Numbered from the stretch's first letter, positions 7,682 to 14,409 are shown. The stretch is DNA of 16,230 bases from Deltaproteobacteria bacterium (GCA_019313095.1 JAFDBU010000277.1:1-16230); one strand, 5' to 3'. Made by a program: numbers and translations. Notes: a model not told the origin generated them from the sequence alone.

Positions 7682-8457
7682 TCTTACCATTTAATTTAGC
7701 TCCTTTCATTATACCTGTCCTGATAATCGTCCTATTTCTCTTCCTGTCCCTCAGGATTGTGCCGGAATACCAGCGTATGGTGGTTCTCTTTCTCGGACGG
7801 TTTCAGGCAGTCAAAAAACCGGGCCTGCGCATCGTGGTACCCGGCATTCAGCAGGCTTTCCGTGTCGACCTCCGGGTTATCACCATGGATGTACCCAGCC
7901 AGGACGTCATCTCACGGGATAATGTTACAGTGAGGGTTAATGCGGTTCTTTATTTTCGGGTGGTTGATCCTGAGAAGGCCATCATCCGGGTGGAGAACTA
8001 CCTGAATGCCACCAGCCAACTGGCCCAGACCACCCTGCGTTCCGTATTGGGACAGCATGAACTGGACGAGATGTTGGCCGAGCGCGAAAAGATGAACGCC
8101 ACCCTGCAGGAGATCATCGATAAGCAGTCAGATGCCTGGGGTATAAAGGTCACCAACGTTGAGATAAAGCATGTTGACCTGAATGAGAATATGGTGCGGG
8201 CCATTGCCAAACAGGCCGAGGCGGAACGTGAACGACGGGCCAAGATCATCAATGCCGAAGGTGAATTGCAGGCCTCGGAAAAACTGCTGGCAGCAGCCAA
8301 TGTCATTTCCCAGAACCCGCAGGCATTACAGCTCCGTTATCTGCAGACCCTGATTGATCTGTCAACCGAGAACCACACCACAGTGGCTTTTCCTCTACCG
8401 CTGGATATTCTGGAGGCTTTCGGGATAAAGATAGGTAAACAGGGCCAGGGGGGTTAA
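7678..8457 (+). CDS. Slipin (SPFH/stomatin family membrane protein)
   Basis: 259 residues from ATG 7678, with AGGAGG 7 nt upstream; an in-frame start further up inside nfeD is not credible. One hydrophobic helix (residues 9-26) anchors the protein, followed by the SPFH domain: [53 protein letters not shown]. The slipin hallmark [12 protein letters not shown] leads into a long charged helix with [20 protein letters not shown], a typical stomatin sequence. It forms oligomeric membrane microdomains and is the known partner and substrate of the long NfeD protease. The C-terminus is hydrophobic ([15 protein letters not shown]), the kind of segment cut by the partner protease in archaeal pairs. Confidence 0.93.
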   Translation: MILPFNLAPFIIPVLIIVLFLFLSLRIVPEYQRMVVLFLGRFQAVKKPGLRIVVPGIQQAFRVDLRVITMDVPSQDVISRDNVTVRVNAVLYFRVVDPEKAIIRVENYLNATSQLAQTTLRSVLGQHELDEMLAEREKMNATLQEIIDKQSDAWGIKVTNVEIKHVDLNENMVRAIAKQAEAERERRAKIINAEGELQASEKLLAAANVISQNPQALQLRYLQTLIDLSTENHTTVAFPLPLDILEAFGIKIGKQGQGG

Positions 8458-8464
8458 TATTAAA

Positions 8465-8485
8465 AATGGAGAATGGAGAATGGTG
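8465..8485 (+). repeat. Heptad-periodic repeat block after the slipin gene
   Basis: Three exact heptads, AATGGAG, AATGGAG, AATGGTG, beginning 8 bp after the slipin stop. It lies in the 111-bp space before the selenoprotein gene. Confidence 0.7.
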
Positions 8486-8568
8486 CTCATTTACGATAAT
8501 AAATGATTATTTTTAGATGGATGCTTATGTTGACATTAACCCTGTAAAAATAATTGGACCCGGAAGTA

Positions 8569-8805
8569 ATGAAAAAACGTGTACGGATTGACATTGACTA
8601 CCGCAGGGATTGCTGATGGGGCTATAAAGACGTGCGGGCACGTCTCAGCAGCATGGCAGTCGGCCAGGAATTCTGTTTCCTCTGCATAGAAAAAATGGCA
8701 GAAAAGATGGACAGGGTCATGGCCCTGGCCGGAGGTGAAATATTCAACAGGGAAGACAGGTCCTACGGTGTTGTCATCTGTGTGCGGAAAAAGGCGCAAT
8801 TGTAA
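8569..8805 (+). CDS. Predicted selenoprotein, TusA-like (Cys-Sec motif), in-frame UGA at 8614
   Basis: A 79-codon frame begins at ATG 8569 (GGAAG 2-6 nt upstream) and runs to TAA 8803-8805, interrupted only by TGA at codon 16. Read with Sec it gives a 78-residue protein with RVRIDIDYRRDCU at the N-terminus, the DVRARLSSMAVGQEF segment, a hydrophobic strand, a Met-rich helix, an AGGEIFN turn and a final strand YGVVICVRKK. This order and length fit the TusA/SirA sulfurtransferase fold: in TusA the conserved Cys is followed by Pro (CPxP), and here by Sec. A perfect hairpin follows the TGA (see SECIS entry). TusA-like proteins carry a persulfide on that Cys and hand sulfur to partners; a Cys-Sec pair suggests redox or selenium/sulfur relay chemistry. 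If TGA were a true stop, only 15 residues, or a 50-residue piece from ATG 8653, would remain. Family assignment is by pattern only. Confidence 0.78.
8614..8645 (+). promoter_or_regulatory. UGA Sec codon and predicted bacterial SECIS hairpin
   Basis: TGA is at 8614-8616. After 11 nt, AGACGTG (8628-8634) pairs perfectly with CACGTCT (8639-8645) around a CGGG loop (8635-8638). The loop starts 18 nt after the UGA and has G in its second position, in line with the known bacterial SECIS pattern (loop about 16-37 nt downstream, G at the start of the loop) that binds SelB. The hairpin lies within the coding sequence, as bacterial SECIS elements do. Confidence 0.75.
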
Positions 8806-8875
8806 ATATAGAGCCGGTTTTTTCTTCAATACTTCATTTCGTTAATATAAGGATTCAAGACTTGTCTCCTCTTCT

Positions 8876-9430
8876 ATGAAGCGCATTCTAAAAAAAACCT
8901 TAAAAATCTTTACAGTTCTTAGCCTGCAGGGTTTGATCCTGGCAGGCTGTTCCGGGAATAAAGACTGGCGCACCGCCAGTCGGGAATCTGCCGGGATCGC
9001 ACCGGACCCTGCCAGCACACATGAGGCCGTTCTGCAGGTATATGGAGCCAAAGCCTGGGGCTGGCGGGGCTGGTTTTCCATCCACACCTGGATTGCGGCA
9101 AAGCACACCGGCGAAACCTCTTATACAGTCTATGACGTGGTTGGCTGGCGTCTCCATCGCAACCACCCTGTTTTAAGGATCGTCGAGGATATTCCGGACC
9201 GTTACTGGTATGGCGAGAAGCCCAGAATCATCAAAGAGTTTCGAGGAGAAAGAGTCGATACCCTGATTGATTCCGTAAACAGGGCTGCCAATGCTTATCC
9301 CTGGAAAACCACCTACAAGGCCTTCCCGGGCCCCAACAGCAATACCTTCACCGGTTGGATAGCCAGACAGGTCCCTGAACTGGAGCTGAATCTGCCCTTT
9401 TCAGCCATCGGCAGCGGCTACACTGACTAG
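8876..9430 (+). CDS. DUF3750 family lipoprotein
   Basis: 184 residues. A basic N-terminus (MKRILKKTLK), a hydrophobic stretch and the lipobox LAGC (C25) mark a lipoprotein signal peptide. The mature part contains VLQVYGAKAWGWRGWFSIHTWIAAK, whose Trp-rich core is the DUF3750 signature, then the DVVGWRLHRN and ANAYPW segments and a final GPNSNTFTGWIARQVPEL with the conserved N-S-N-T-F. A Cys-free mature chain with conserved H, N and T suggests an enzyme-like pocket, but the function of DUF3750 is unknown to me. There is no strong Shine-Dalgarno sequence before ATG 8876 (AGGA lies about 23 nt upstream). It is 70 bp after the predicted selenoprotein on the same strand. Confidence 0.85.
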   Translation: MKRILKKTLKIFTVLSLQGLILAGCSGNKDWRTASRESAGIAPDPASTHEAVLQVYGAKAWGWRGWFSIHTWIAAKHTGETSYTVYDVVGWRLHRNHPVLRIVEDIPDRYWYGEKPRIIKEFRGERVDTLIDSVNRAANAYPWKTTYKAFPGPNSNTFTGWIARQVPELELNLPFSAIGSGYTD

Positions 9431-9478
9431 ATAAAAATTTCTTTTCTGGGAAAAAGAATGGGAGAAACTTTCAAAACC

Positions 9479-10678
9479 CTATTTCTGGTACACGGGACTG
9501 GGTGATCCGTCAACATAGATGCCTTCCAGATATGAAAGTTTTCTTGGCAGCTGCTGCGCCATCCCCCTGCCTATAAGGAAGGTTGCCGGCCGCCCGACCC
9601 CAAGAGTTCCCAGCTTTTCCATAGCAAAGAACTTTGCGCCGTTTTCCGAGGCACATTGAATGGTTTCCTCCAGGCTATAACCGGCCTTGATGAACAACTT
9701 CATCTCCTCGACCATTGACTCGCCATGGAGGATACCGATACTGCCGGCACCTGTTCCCACAGCCGTTGTCACTCCAAGTTTTCTAGCAAGCCGTAGCTGG
9801 GACAGCTGTTCGGCGAGCATTTTTTTCCAGAAAGTTTCCGCACCTGGAACCGGCTTTCCCGGAGCTACGTAGCGTGTTGAGAAACGACAGCACACATCTC
9901 CGCTGCTGCCTGCAGCATCCAGCCTATTCCTGGCCCGCAGGACACTGGGAATCCACAGGACATTCCTGGCCGCCATTTTCCTGAGATTATCTTCGCCCAT
10001 GGCATATCCCTGTTCGATGGCATCGCATCCGGCCGCAAGCGCCTCCGCCACCTCCTGTTGGCCATTGGCTATCACCACTGCTTTTTTCCCGCCTCTATGC
10101 TGGAGGATACGATGCAGGTCTTCATTGCTGAACCCGGGTTCCTTGGGTTTTACGTCTTCGATGTTTCCGGAATAATCAATCTTGAGAAAATCGGAGCCTG
10201 CCGGGCCGACGGCTGGACAATCCTGTGTGTTCCGGCAGAGACGGCCGGATGTCCGGATGGCAATGATATTATCCGGCGCCCCGACCTGCTGGTCATATCC
10301 ACGCAGGTCTTCCAGGTCATCGCTTGCGGCTGCCCCCAGTACTCCGTGTATATGGCAGTAGTGCATATGCCTCTCCAGCATGGCTGCCTTTTTCGCCATA
10401 CCGACCTTATTGACGCTCGAACCCGATCTCCTGTCCACAGCAGGTGATTGTGTCAGGGAGACGCTGCAGTCAACCAGGGCCGGCACAACTGTACAGTAGG
10501 AAAAGTCATCAATCGAAGCCTCGTCGCTGCGGGGCAGTTCAGCTGCGGAGCCAATGGCTGTAATAAAGCTATCCTTGACCTCCAGAAATACCTTCCTGCG
10601 CCTGTCGGCACCGCTGCCGTCGATAAAACTTCCTGCCAGTATGTATCGTATTTTGCTCATGAATATTGTCAGTCCCAT
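9479..10678 (-). CDS. Amidohydrolase-superfamily protein lacking canonical metal ligands
   Basis: 399 residues from ATG 10678 (AGGA 6 nt upstream); ATG 10660 (MSKIRYILAG) is an alternative start that fits the usual family N-terminus better. The layout is that of imidazolonepropionase-like amidohydrolases: an N-terminal beta sandwich, then VVPALVDCSVS (64-74) where the family has PGxxDxHxH, FLKIDYSG (164-171) with the bridging Lys kept, VVIANGQQ (201-208) where a His is usual, AIEQG (220-224) in place of IEHG, and VGTGAGS (307-313) in place of GTDAG. The end, LGVGRPATFLIG, is the normal return to the sandwich. So all four His and the Asp are replaced while the fold motifs are intact. Either a non-metal enzyme, a binding protein or a decayed enzyme. 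It has no plus-strand partner and is transcribed against the DUF3750 gene. Confidence 0.82.
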   Translation of the reverse strand: MGLTIFMSKIRYILAGSFIDGSGADRRRKVFLEVKDSFITAIGSAAELPRSDEASIDDFSYCTVVPALVDCSVSLTQSPAVDRRSGSSVNKVGMAKKAAMLERHMHYCHIHGVLGAAASDDLEDLRGYDQQVGAPDNIIAIRTSGRLCRNTQDCPAVGPAGSDFLKIDYSGNIEDVKPKEPGFSNEDLHRILQHRGGKKAVVIANGQQEVAEALAAGCDAIEQGYAMGEDNLRKMAARNVLWIPSVLRARNRLDAAGSSGDVCCRFSTRYVAPGKPVPGAETFWKKMLAEQLSQLRLARKLGVTTAVGTGAGSIGILHGESMVEEMKLFIKAGYSLEETIQCASENGAKFFAMEKLGTLGVGRPATFLIGRGMAQQLPRKLSYLEGIYVDGSPSPVYQK

Positions 10679-10793
10679 GAAATCCTATACATTTATATAC
10701 CCATATGCCAAATACTTTCTACCATACCTGCAAAGCAATTCTACGCACAATTGGGCTTTCTGCGGCGATCCGGGAAAAATAATTATTTTACGA

Positions 10794-10839
10794 TATAATT
10801 TTCGGAGAATTGAGCGGAAATTTGAGATTTCCCTTTTTT
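10794..10839 (+). promoter_or_regulatory. Possible -10 box and small terminator-like hairpin upstream of the glycosyltransferase gene
   Basis: TATAAT at 10794-10799 is a perfect -10 sequence, but no good -35 lies 16-18 bp upstream. A short hairpin GGAAAT / ATTTCC (10816-10832, loop TTGAG) is followed by C and six T (10834-10839). If transcription starts near 10806, this weak intrinsic terminator would sit in the first part of the leader, 82 nt before the gene. The stem is short and AT-rich, so this is tentative. Confidence 0.3.
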
Positions 10840-10921
10840 GCTGGTACTATTTCTGTGAAGGCGCAGCTGCAAAATAAGTCCGGAGGCTGGTACTCGACCA
10901 TTAAAAGAGAGAGGTGTTTTC

Positions 10922-12208
10922 ATGAACTACCATACGGCATTAAGAGGGTATACTTCCAAAAGGATTGAAGAAATCGGCACAGCCGACATTCTCCTCGGCA
11001 TACCCTGCTATAACAATGAAACCACCATCACCCACGTTATACAGATGGTAACCCATGGACTGGCAAAACATTATCCGAATAAGAGATGTGTTTTATTTAT
11101 TGCTGACGGCGGTTCGACGGATGACACCCGGGAGGCGGCCAAGGAATTCCAGATTAAACCCTGGCAGGAGAAAATTGTCTCCATTTACCGGGGGCAGGCA
11201 GGTAAGGGAACGGCCCTGAGGTCTGTTTTCGAGGCGGCGGAAAGTTTAAAGGTAAAAGTGTGTGCTATGGTGGATTCCGACCTGCGGAGCATCACCGCCG
11301 ACTGGGTCCGATACCTGATCGACCCTATACTTGAAAAAGGCTACCAGTATGTTTCACCGGTCTATGTCCGGCATAAGTATGATGGCACCATAACCAACAA
11401 CATAGTCTACAATCTCACGCGGGCCCTTTACGGAAAACGTATCCGCCAGCCCATAGGCGGTGATTTCGCGATCTCACGGGATGTGGCCAAGTACTACATA
11501 GAACAGGATGTCTGGGACACCGACGTTGCCCGTTTCGGCATTGATATCTGGATGACCACAAACGCCGTAACCCATGGATTCCGCATTTGCCAGTCCAATC
11601 TGGGTGTCAAAATACATGATGTGAAAGATCCGGGTCAGCATCTTGGACCGATGTTCCGCCAAGTGCTTTCAGCCCTGTTCTCATTGATGGAACGGTATGA
11701 AGATGTCTGGAAAAAGGTGAAAGGAAGCGAGCCCCTCGATCTCTTTGGATTTGAAGGAACCTTTGAACCTGAGCCTGTGAATGTCAACCTTGATCTGATG
11801 GTTGAACATTTTAAAACCGGCTACCAGCAGTTTTCTTCCCTCTGGAAAGGTATATTCTGCCAGGATTGTTTTGAAGCAATAAAGAAGGCGTCGGGAACAG
11901 ATACCGCCCAGTTTCACATTCCGACCGAAACCTGGGTCAAAATGCTTTACGAACTGGCCGCGACCTATCATTTGTGGAGTGCCAACAGGAATAAACTCCT
12001 TGACCTGATGACACCCCTTTATTTCGCCCGGGTTGCATCCTTTGTCCGCCAGAGTTGGGATATGTCTTCAGCAGAAGCAGAAGCCCTCGTCGAAGAGCAG
12101 GCCATAAAATTTGAGGAACATAAAGATTACCTTATCAAGATCTGGGATGAAAAATCCGCTGAAAAAATGATGCAGGGGAAGGCATGTGAGCCCACGGTCT
12201 CCATTTAA
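10922..12208 (+). CDS. GT-A glycosyltransferase, glucosyl/mannosyl-glycerate synthase-like
   Basis: 428 residues; ATG 10922 with GAGAGG 7 nt upstream. The nucleotide-sugar domain begins ADILLGIPCYNNETTI (21-36) and ADGGSTDDT (61-69). GKG is at 94-96, the metal-binding DxD is MVDSDL (116-121), TADWV at 125-129, RQPIGGDFAIS at 175-185 and a C-terminal metal-site histidine probably H232 in VKIHDVKDPG. The pattern 'DSD, pause, QPIGGDFA' recalls retaining synthases of glucosyl-3-phosphoglycerate and mannosylglycerate (GT81/GT78), which make the compatible solutes glucosylglycerate and mannosylglycerate. The C-terminal 180 residues are helical and variable. The expected phosphatase partner is not next to it, so the product is uncertain. 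Monocistronic by layout. Confidence 0.75.
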   Translation: MNYHTALRGYTSKRIEEIGTADILLGIPCYNNETTITHVIQMVTHGLAKHYPNKRCVLFIADGGSTDDTREAAKEFQIKPWQEKIVSIYRGQAGKGTALRSVFEAAESLKVKVCAMVDSDLRSITADWVRYLIDPILEKGYQYVSPVYVRHKYDGTITNNIVYNLTRALYGKRIRQPIGGDFAISRDVAKYYIEQDVWDTDVARFGIDIWMTTNAVTHGFRICQSNLGVKIHDVKDPGQHLGPMFRQVLSALFSLMERYEDVWKKVKGSEPLDLFGFEGTFEPEPVNVNLDLMVEHFKTGYQQFSSLWKGIFCQDCFEAIKKASGTDTAQFHIPTETWVKMLYELAATYHLWSANRNKLLDLMTPLYFARVASFVRQSWDMSSAEAEALVEEQAIKFEEHKDYLIKIWDEKSAEKMMQGKACEPTVSI

Positions 12209-12287
12209 AATGGTCTTTAGCAGGTCTTTTTCAGCCTTGTTAAGTTTCGATAGTTTGCCCGCCTATGTTCCGAACGGAGTACTTAAA

Positions 12288-12551
12288 TCATGATTTGCAG
12301 AACTTCTTGACCCGTTCCCCGGTAATGGAGGCCTTGTCACAGCTGCTGCCCTCTTTGGGATTACAGTCAAGCAGAATGGTCATCACCCTGTCAGCCAGTC
12401 TGTAATGGCCTTCATCTTCCAGTCTGCCCAACAGGTCTGAGGTCAACTTGTTGAATTCAACACATTTGGCATAATCTGAAGTAGCACGCTGGTGGAGGTC
12501 GCAGGCCTTTTCCAGGTCTTTCTGGATATTTTCGGAAAGTTCTTTGGTCAT
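12288..12551 (-). CDS. Small Cys-containing helical protein, unknown function
   Basis: 87 residues from ATG 12551, mostly charged amphipathic helices, with five cysteines (C17, C30, C63, C70, C85) and no signal peptide or membrane segment. The regular Cys spacing with helix-forming stretches could suit helix-helix disulfides or metal binding. There is no strong ribosome site (the leader is AATTTTTAATATA). The frame is uninterrupted and codon use resembles its neighbours, so I keep it as a probable gene. No family recognised. Its 3' end faces the glycosyltransferase gene; the 79-bp gap holds no clear terminator. Confidence 0.55.
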   Translation of the reverse strand: MTKELSENIQKDLEKACDLHQRATSDYAKCVEFNKLTSDLLGRLEDEGHYRLADRVMTILLDCNPKEGSSCDKASITGERVKKFCKS

Positions 12552-12656
12552 TATATTAAAAATTCATTCATTTTATACTTGAGATACAAAGTTATGGGCA
12601 TCATCTTGCCTGGTTTTTAAATATAAGACCGCAGGGTGCATTTGGGAAGGGGGAGG

Positions 12657-12698
12657 GGATGGAAAGGGTAAATTGAGAAGGGAAAATGGGAAAAGGGA
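12657..12698 (+). repeat. G-rich heptad-periodic repeat block
   Basis: A purine-only stretch in the 220-bp gap between two minus-strand genes. Period-7 units can be followed from 12657: GATGGAA-like, AATTGAG (12671-12677), AAGGGAA, AATGGGA, AAAGGGA. It is a diverged member of the family, richer in G. The gap also holds GGGTAG (12707-12712) and CTACCC (12730-12735), a 6-bp inverted repeat without a clear role. Confidence 0.5.
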
Positions 12699-12771
12699 AA
12701 AAAGAGGGGTAGTGGATTATTTTTTTTATCTACCCGGCCAGGGGTTCCCGAGTCACGACAGTCCCCGTATC

Positions 12772-13143
12772 TTATTTCCCGATACTGAATTTTAATGTAT
12801 CAACATATTTCCCGGAACTATCATAGATCTGAAACGTATAAAAACCCACCGGCAGGTTCTTCCAGCAGGTCAGCACTTCATTATCACCTGTTTTATTTAC
12901 GTTTCCGGAATCAATACTTTCCAGTATGCCTTCTTTATATAACCTGTAGGAAAATGCTGAACTGCCATAACCGGATATTTTGACACATGGAGTTTCGTCT
13001 GCCCTGAAAGAGTCACGGCTGGCATTCACACCGGAGTATCTATCCAGTTTAGCGATGGCATATATTGCTTTGGCCGGAGTGTTTGGCGCTGCGCAGCCAC
13101 CGAGTAAAATAGGAACAATTAGTAAAAGTACCAGTTTTTTCAT
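12772..13143 (-). CDS. Hypothetical lipoprotein
   Basis: 123 residues. MKKLVLLLIVPILLGGC is a clear lipoprotein signal peptide with lipobox LGGC (C17). The mature part starts with AAPNTPAKAIYAIAKLDRYSG, then two Cys at about 53 and 93 that could form a disulfide, and a C-terminal beta-rich segment (VGFYTFQIYDSSGKYVDTLKFSIG), the pattern of an Ig-like or GLUG-type sandwich. No family recognised. It lies 56 bp after the stop of the DsbA-like selenoprotein on the same strand and may be co-transcribed; the Shine-Dalgarno sequence is weak. Confidence 0.7.
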   Translation of the reverse strand: MKKLVLLLIVPILLGGCAAPNTPAKAIYAIAKLDRYSGVNASRDSFRADETPCVKISGYGSSAFSYRLYKEGILESIDSGNVNKTGDNEVLTCWKNLPVGFYTFQIYDSSGKYVDTLKFSIGK

Positions 13144-13199
13144 GGAAGTCTCAATTTTAAGGATTGGCAGCAGTAAAGGTCAGATTCATTTTTTTCAGA

Positions 13200-13799
13200 T
13201 CAGAACATTGCCGGTTCCGGATCTCTCGCCAGAAGTTCCCTGAGCCGGTCCGTTGTCTGGACCCCGGCGGCAAGGACCCGGCCATTAGAGACAAACGAAG
13301 GTACAGCACGGATCCCTATCCGCCGGGCTTCCTCTTCGTCCCCGAGTACTTCACCGGTAAACCGATGGCTGTCAAGGGCCTGGGCAAGAGATTCAGGCGC
13401 AAGACCCATCTCGGCAGCGAGATTCATCAAGATTTGTTTATCTCCAATATCAAAACCGAACTCGAAAAAGCCCCGGAAGAGAGCCAGGTTGTATTCGGCA
13501 AGCCGATCGTGACTCCCGGCCCACTTTGCAGCCTCATGGGCCAGCCGGGAACGGGGCTGGATCGACGGCTTTTTCAAGGGCATGTTCATTTTCTCGGCCA
13601 GTGGATAGACATGGTCCCGCCAGGCGCTGGTCAGGTATTCGCCCTGCGGATCAAGCAAGGGCAATGGTTCCGGCCGCAGTTCAAAAGCCCGCCAGCAGAT
13701 AGTCAGGTTATTTTCTGATTTTGCCAGTTCCGCCATGGCCGGCTCCGCCAGCCAACAGAACGGTCAAAGATAGTCGGAAAAAATGTCGAGGGTTTTCAT
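13200..13799 (-). CDS. Predicted selenoprotein, DsbA/FrnE-family thioredoxin-fold oxidoreductase (Sec-x-x-Cys), in-frame UGA at 13766
   Basis: From ATG 13799 (AGGAAG 6 nt upstream) the frame reads MKTLDIFSDYL, then TGA (codon 12), then PFCWLAEPAMAEL and on to TGA 13202-13200: 199 residues with Sec12. The usual family opening is D-x-x-C-P-W-C; here it reads D-Y-L-U-P-F-C, so Sec replaces the first Cys of the CxxC active site. Further family features: the FELRPEPLP segment, a helical insert domain (EAAKWAGSHDRLAEYNLALFRGFFEFGFDIGD with the FrnE-like order), and GIRAVPSFVSNGR with the cis-Pro (about 166-178). A start at ATG 13736, the first that conventional calling would take, loses the active site. 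The protein would be a cytosolic oxidoreductase since no signal peptide is seen. The hairpin after the UGA supports decoding (see SECIS entry). Confidence 0.85.
13736..13766 (-). promoter_or_regulatory. UGA Sec codon and predicted bacterial SECIS hairpin
   Basis: On the minus strand TGA is 13766-13764. After 9 nt, TGGCTGGC (13754-13747) pairs with GCCGGCCA (13743-13736) as eight base pairs, one of them a G-U, around a GGA loop (13746-13744). The loop begins 17 nt after the UGA and its first base is G. Position and loop match the hairpin in the TusA-like gene, where the spacing is 18 nt. Confidence 0.75.
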
Positions 13800-13814
13800 A
13801 ATTTCTTCCTTGAC

Positions 13815-13844
13815 TATATAAAGATAAATGAGGGTTGTCATCAA
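13815..13844 (-). promoter_or_regulatory. Possible sigma-70-type promoter of the DsbA-like selenoprotein gene
   Basis: Read on the minus strand, TTGATG (13844-13839) is followed after 18 bp by TATATA (13820-13815). This would start transcription near 13808, just before the AGGAAG ribosome site. Prediction by eye only. Confidence 0.35.
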
Positions 13845-13877
13845 ACAATACTGGTGACGAGTAACGGACAGAGAGAA

Positions 13878-13898
13878 AATGCAAAATTGAGAATCGAA
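13878..13898 (+). repeat. Heptad-periodic repeat block at the 5' edge of the OadB relic
   Basis: Three exact heptads, AATGCAA, AATTGAG, AATCGAA. The second and third provide the first readable codons of the relic, so the block sits where the missing part of that gene should be. Confidence 0.65.
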
Positions 13899-14220
13899 CG
13901 ACCGATCAGCCGCAAGGAACTGCTCTGCTTACCGGTCATCGGCGCCATTCTCTGCTGTTACTGGCACCGGCATCGATCGCCACTGCGTCAGGGATCATCT
14001 TTGCCAAGATCATGAACCTGTTAATGAAGGAAAAAACAAACCCATTATTGGGGGCAGCAGGGATTTCCGCCGTGCCGGGGTCAGCCCGGGAAGTTCATTT
14101 GGTAGGACTGAAAGAGGATCCCGACAATTACCTGTTGATGCTAGCCATGGCCTGAATGCAACGGGATTTATCGGCTCGGTGATCTGTGCCGGTGTTCTCT
14201 GGAGCTTTATGATGAGATAA
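13887..14220 (+). pseudogene. Relic of a sodium-pumping decarboxylase beta subunit (OadB family)
   Basis: Three pieces in successive frames. Piece 1 (13887 to about 13950): RIERPISRKELLCLPVIGAIL, like the cytoplasmic-to-membrane segment of OadB. Piece 2 (13952-14152, other frame): LAPASIATASG, FAKIMNLLMKEKTNPLLGAAGISAVP, then LKEDPDNYLLMLAM, the highly conserved 'PLLGAAGISA' and 'NxLLMxAMGxN' regions. Piece 3 (14149-14220, third frame): GLNATGFIGSVICAGVLWS, the usual last helix. The shift between 2 and 3 fits loss of one G in the AMG codons. The normal protein is about 370-430 residues with roughly nine membrane helices; here at least the N-terminal two thirds and a middle part are gone. It is bounded by heptad repeats on both sides (13878-13898 and 14220-14240). 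Non-functional. Confidence 0.8.
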
Positions 14221-14240
14221 ATTGAGAATGTAAAATGAGG
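14220..14240 (+). repeat. Heptad-periodic repeat block at the 3' edge of the OadB relic
   Basis: Three exact heptads, AATTGAG, AATGTAA, AATGAGG, beginning on the last base of the relic's stop codon. Confidence 0.75.
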
Positions 14241-14262
14241 TATTACTTCATTCGGAAATAGC

Positions 14263-14409
14263 TCAGTCGTATCCGAGAATAATCCCCCTGGTTTCCTTGG
14301 GCAGCACCTTGCTGTATTCCGACGTGAGAGAACTGCGGAGGCTCTGCAGCATTTTCATGTAAACGGTTTGCGAGGTCTTGCGAACTTTTATTTTTCTGTT
14401 TTTTTTCAT
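14263..14409 (-). CDS. 48-residue basic protein, unknown function
   Basis: ATG 14409 is preceded by AGGAAAG 3-9 nt upstream, and the frame runs 48 codons to TGA 14265-14263. The product starts MKKNRKIKVRKTSQ, has a helical YMKMLQSLRSSL middle and ends KETRGIILGYD. It is strongly basic (near 13 Lys/Arg against 3 acidic residues), which would suit nucleic-acid or ribosome binding, but this is inference. The good ribosome site is the main reason to call it. No family recognised. Confidence 0.5.
   Translation of the reverse strand: MKKNRKIKVRKTSQTVYMKMLQSLRSSLTSEYSKVLPKETRGIILGYD

Noticed and set aside
8536..8829. 97-codon open frame on the minus strand
   Set aside because: It is antisense to the predicted selenoprotein, has no ribosome site, and its protein has no recognisable pattern; the plus-strand frame has hairpin, ribosome site and fold.
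12700..12771. Inverted repeat GGGTAG / CTACCC as a terminator for the lipoprotein gene
   Set aside because: The stem is 6 bp with a long loop, and no T-run follows on the minus strand.
13200..13202. Terminal TGA of the DsbA-like gene as a second Sec codon
   Set aside because: No hairpin follows and the next frame has no meaningful extension; it is an ordinary stop.
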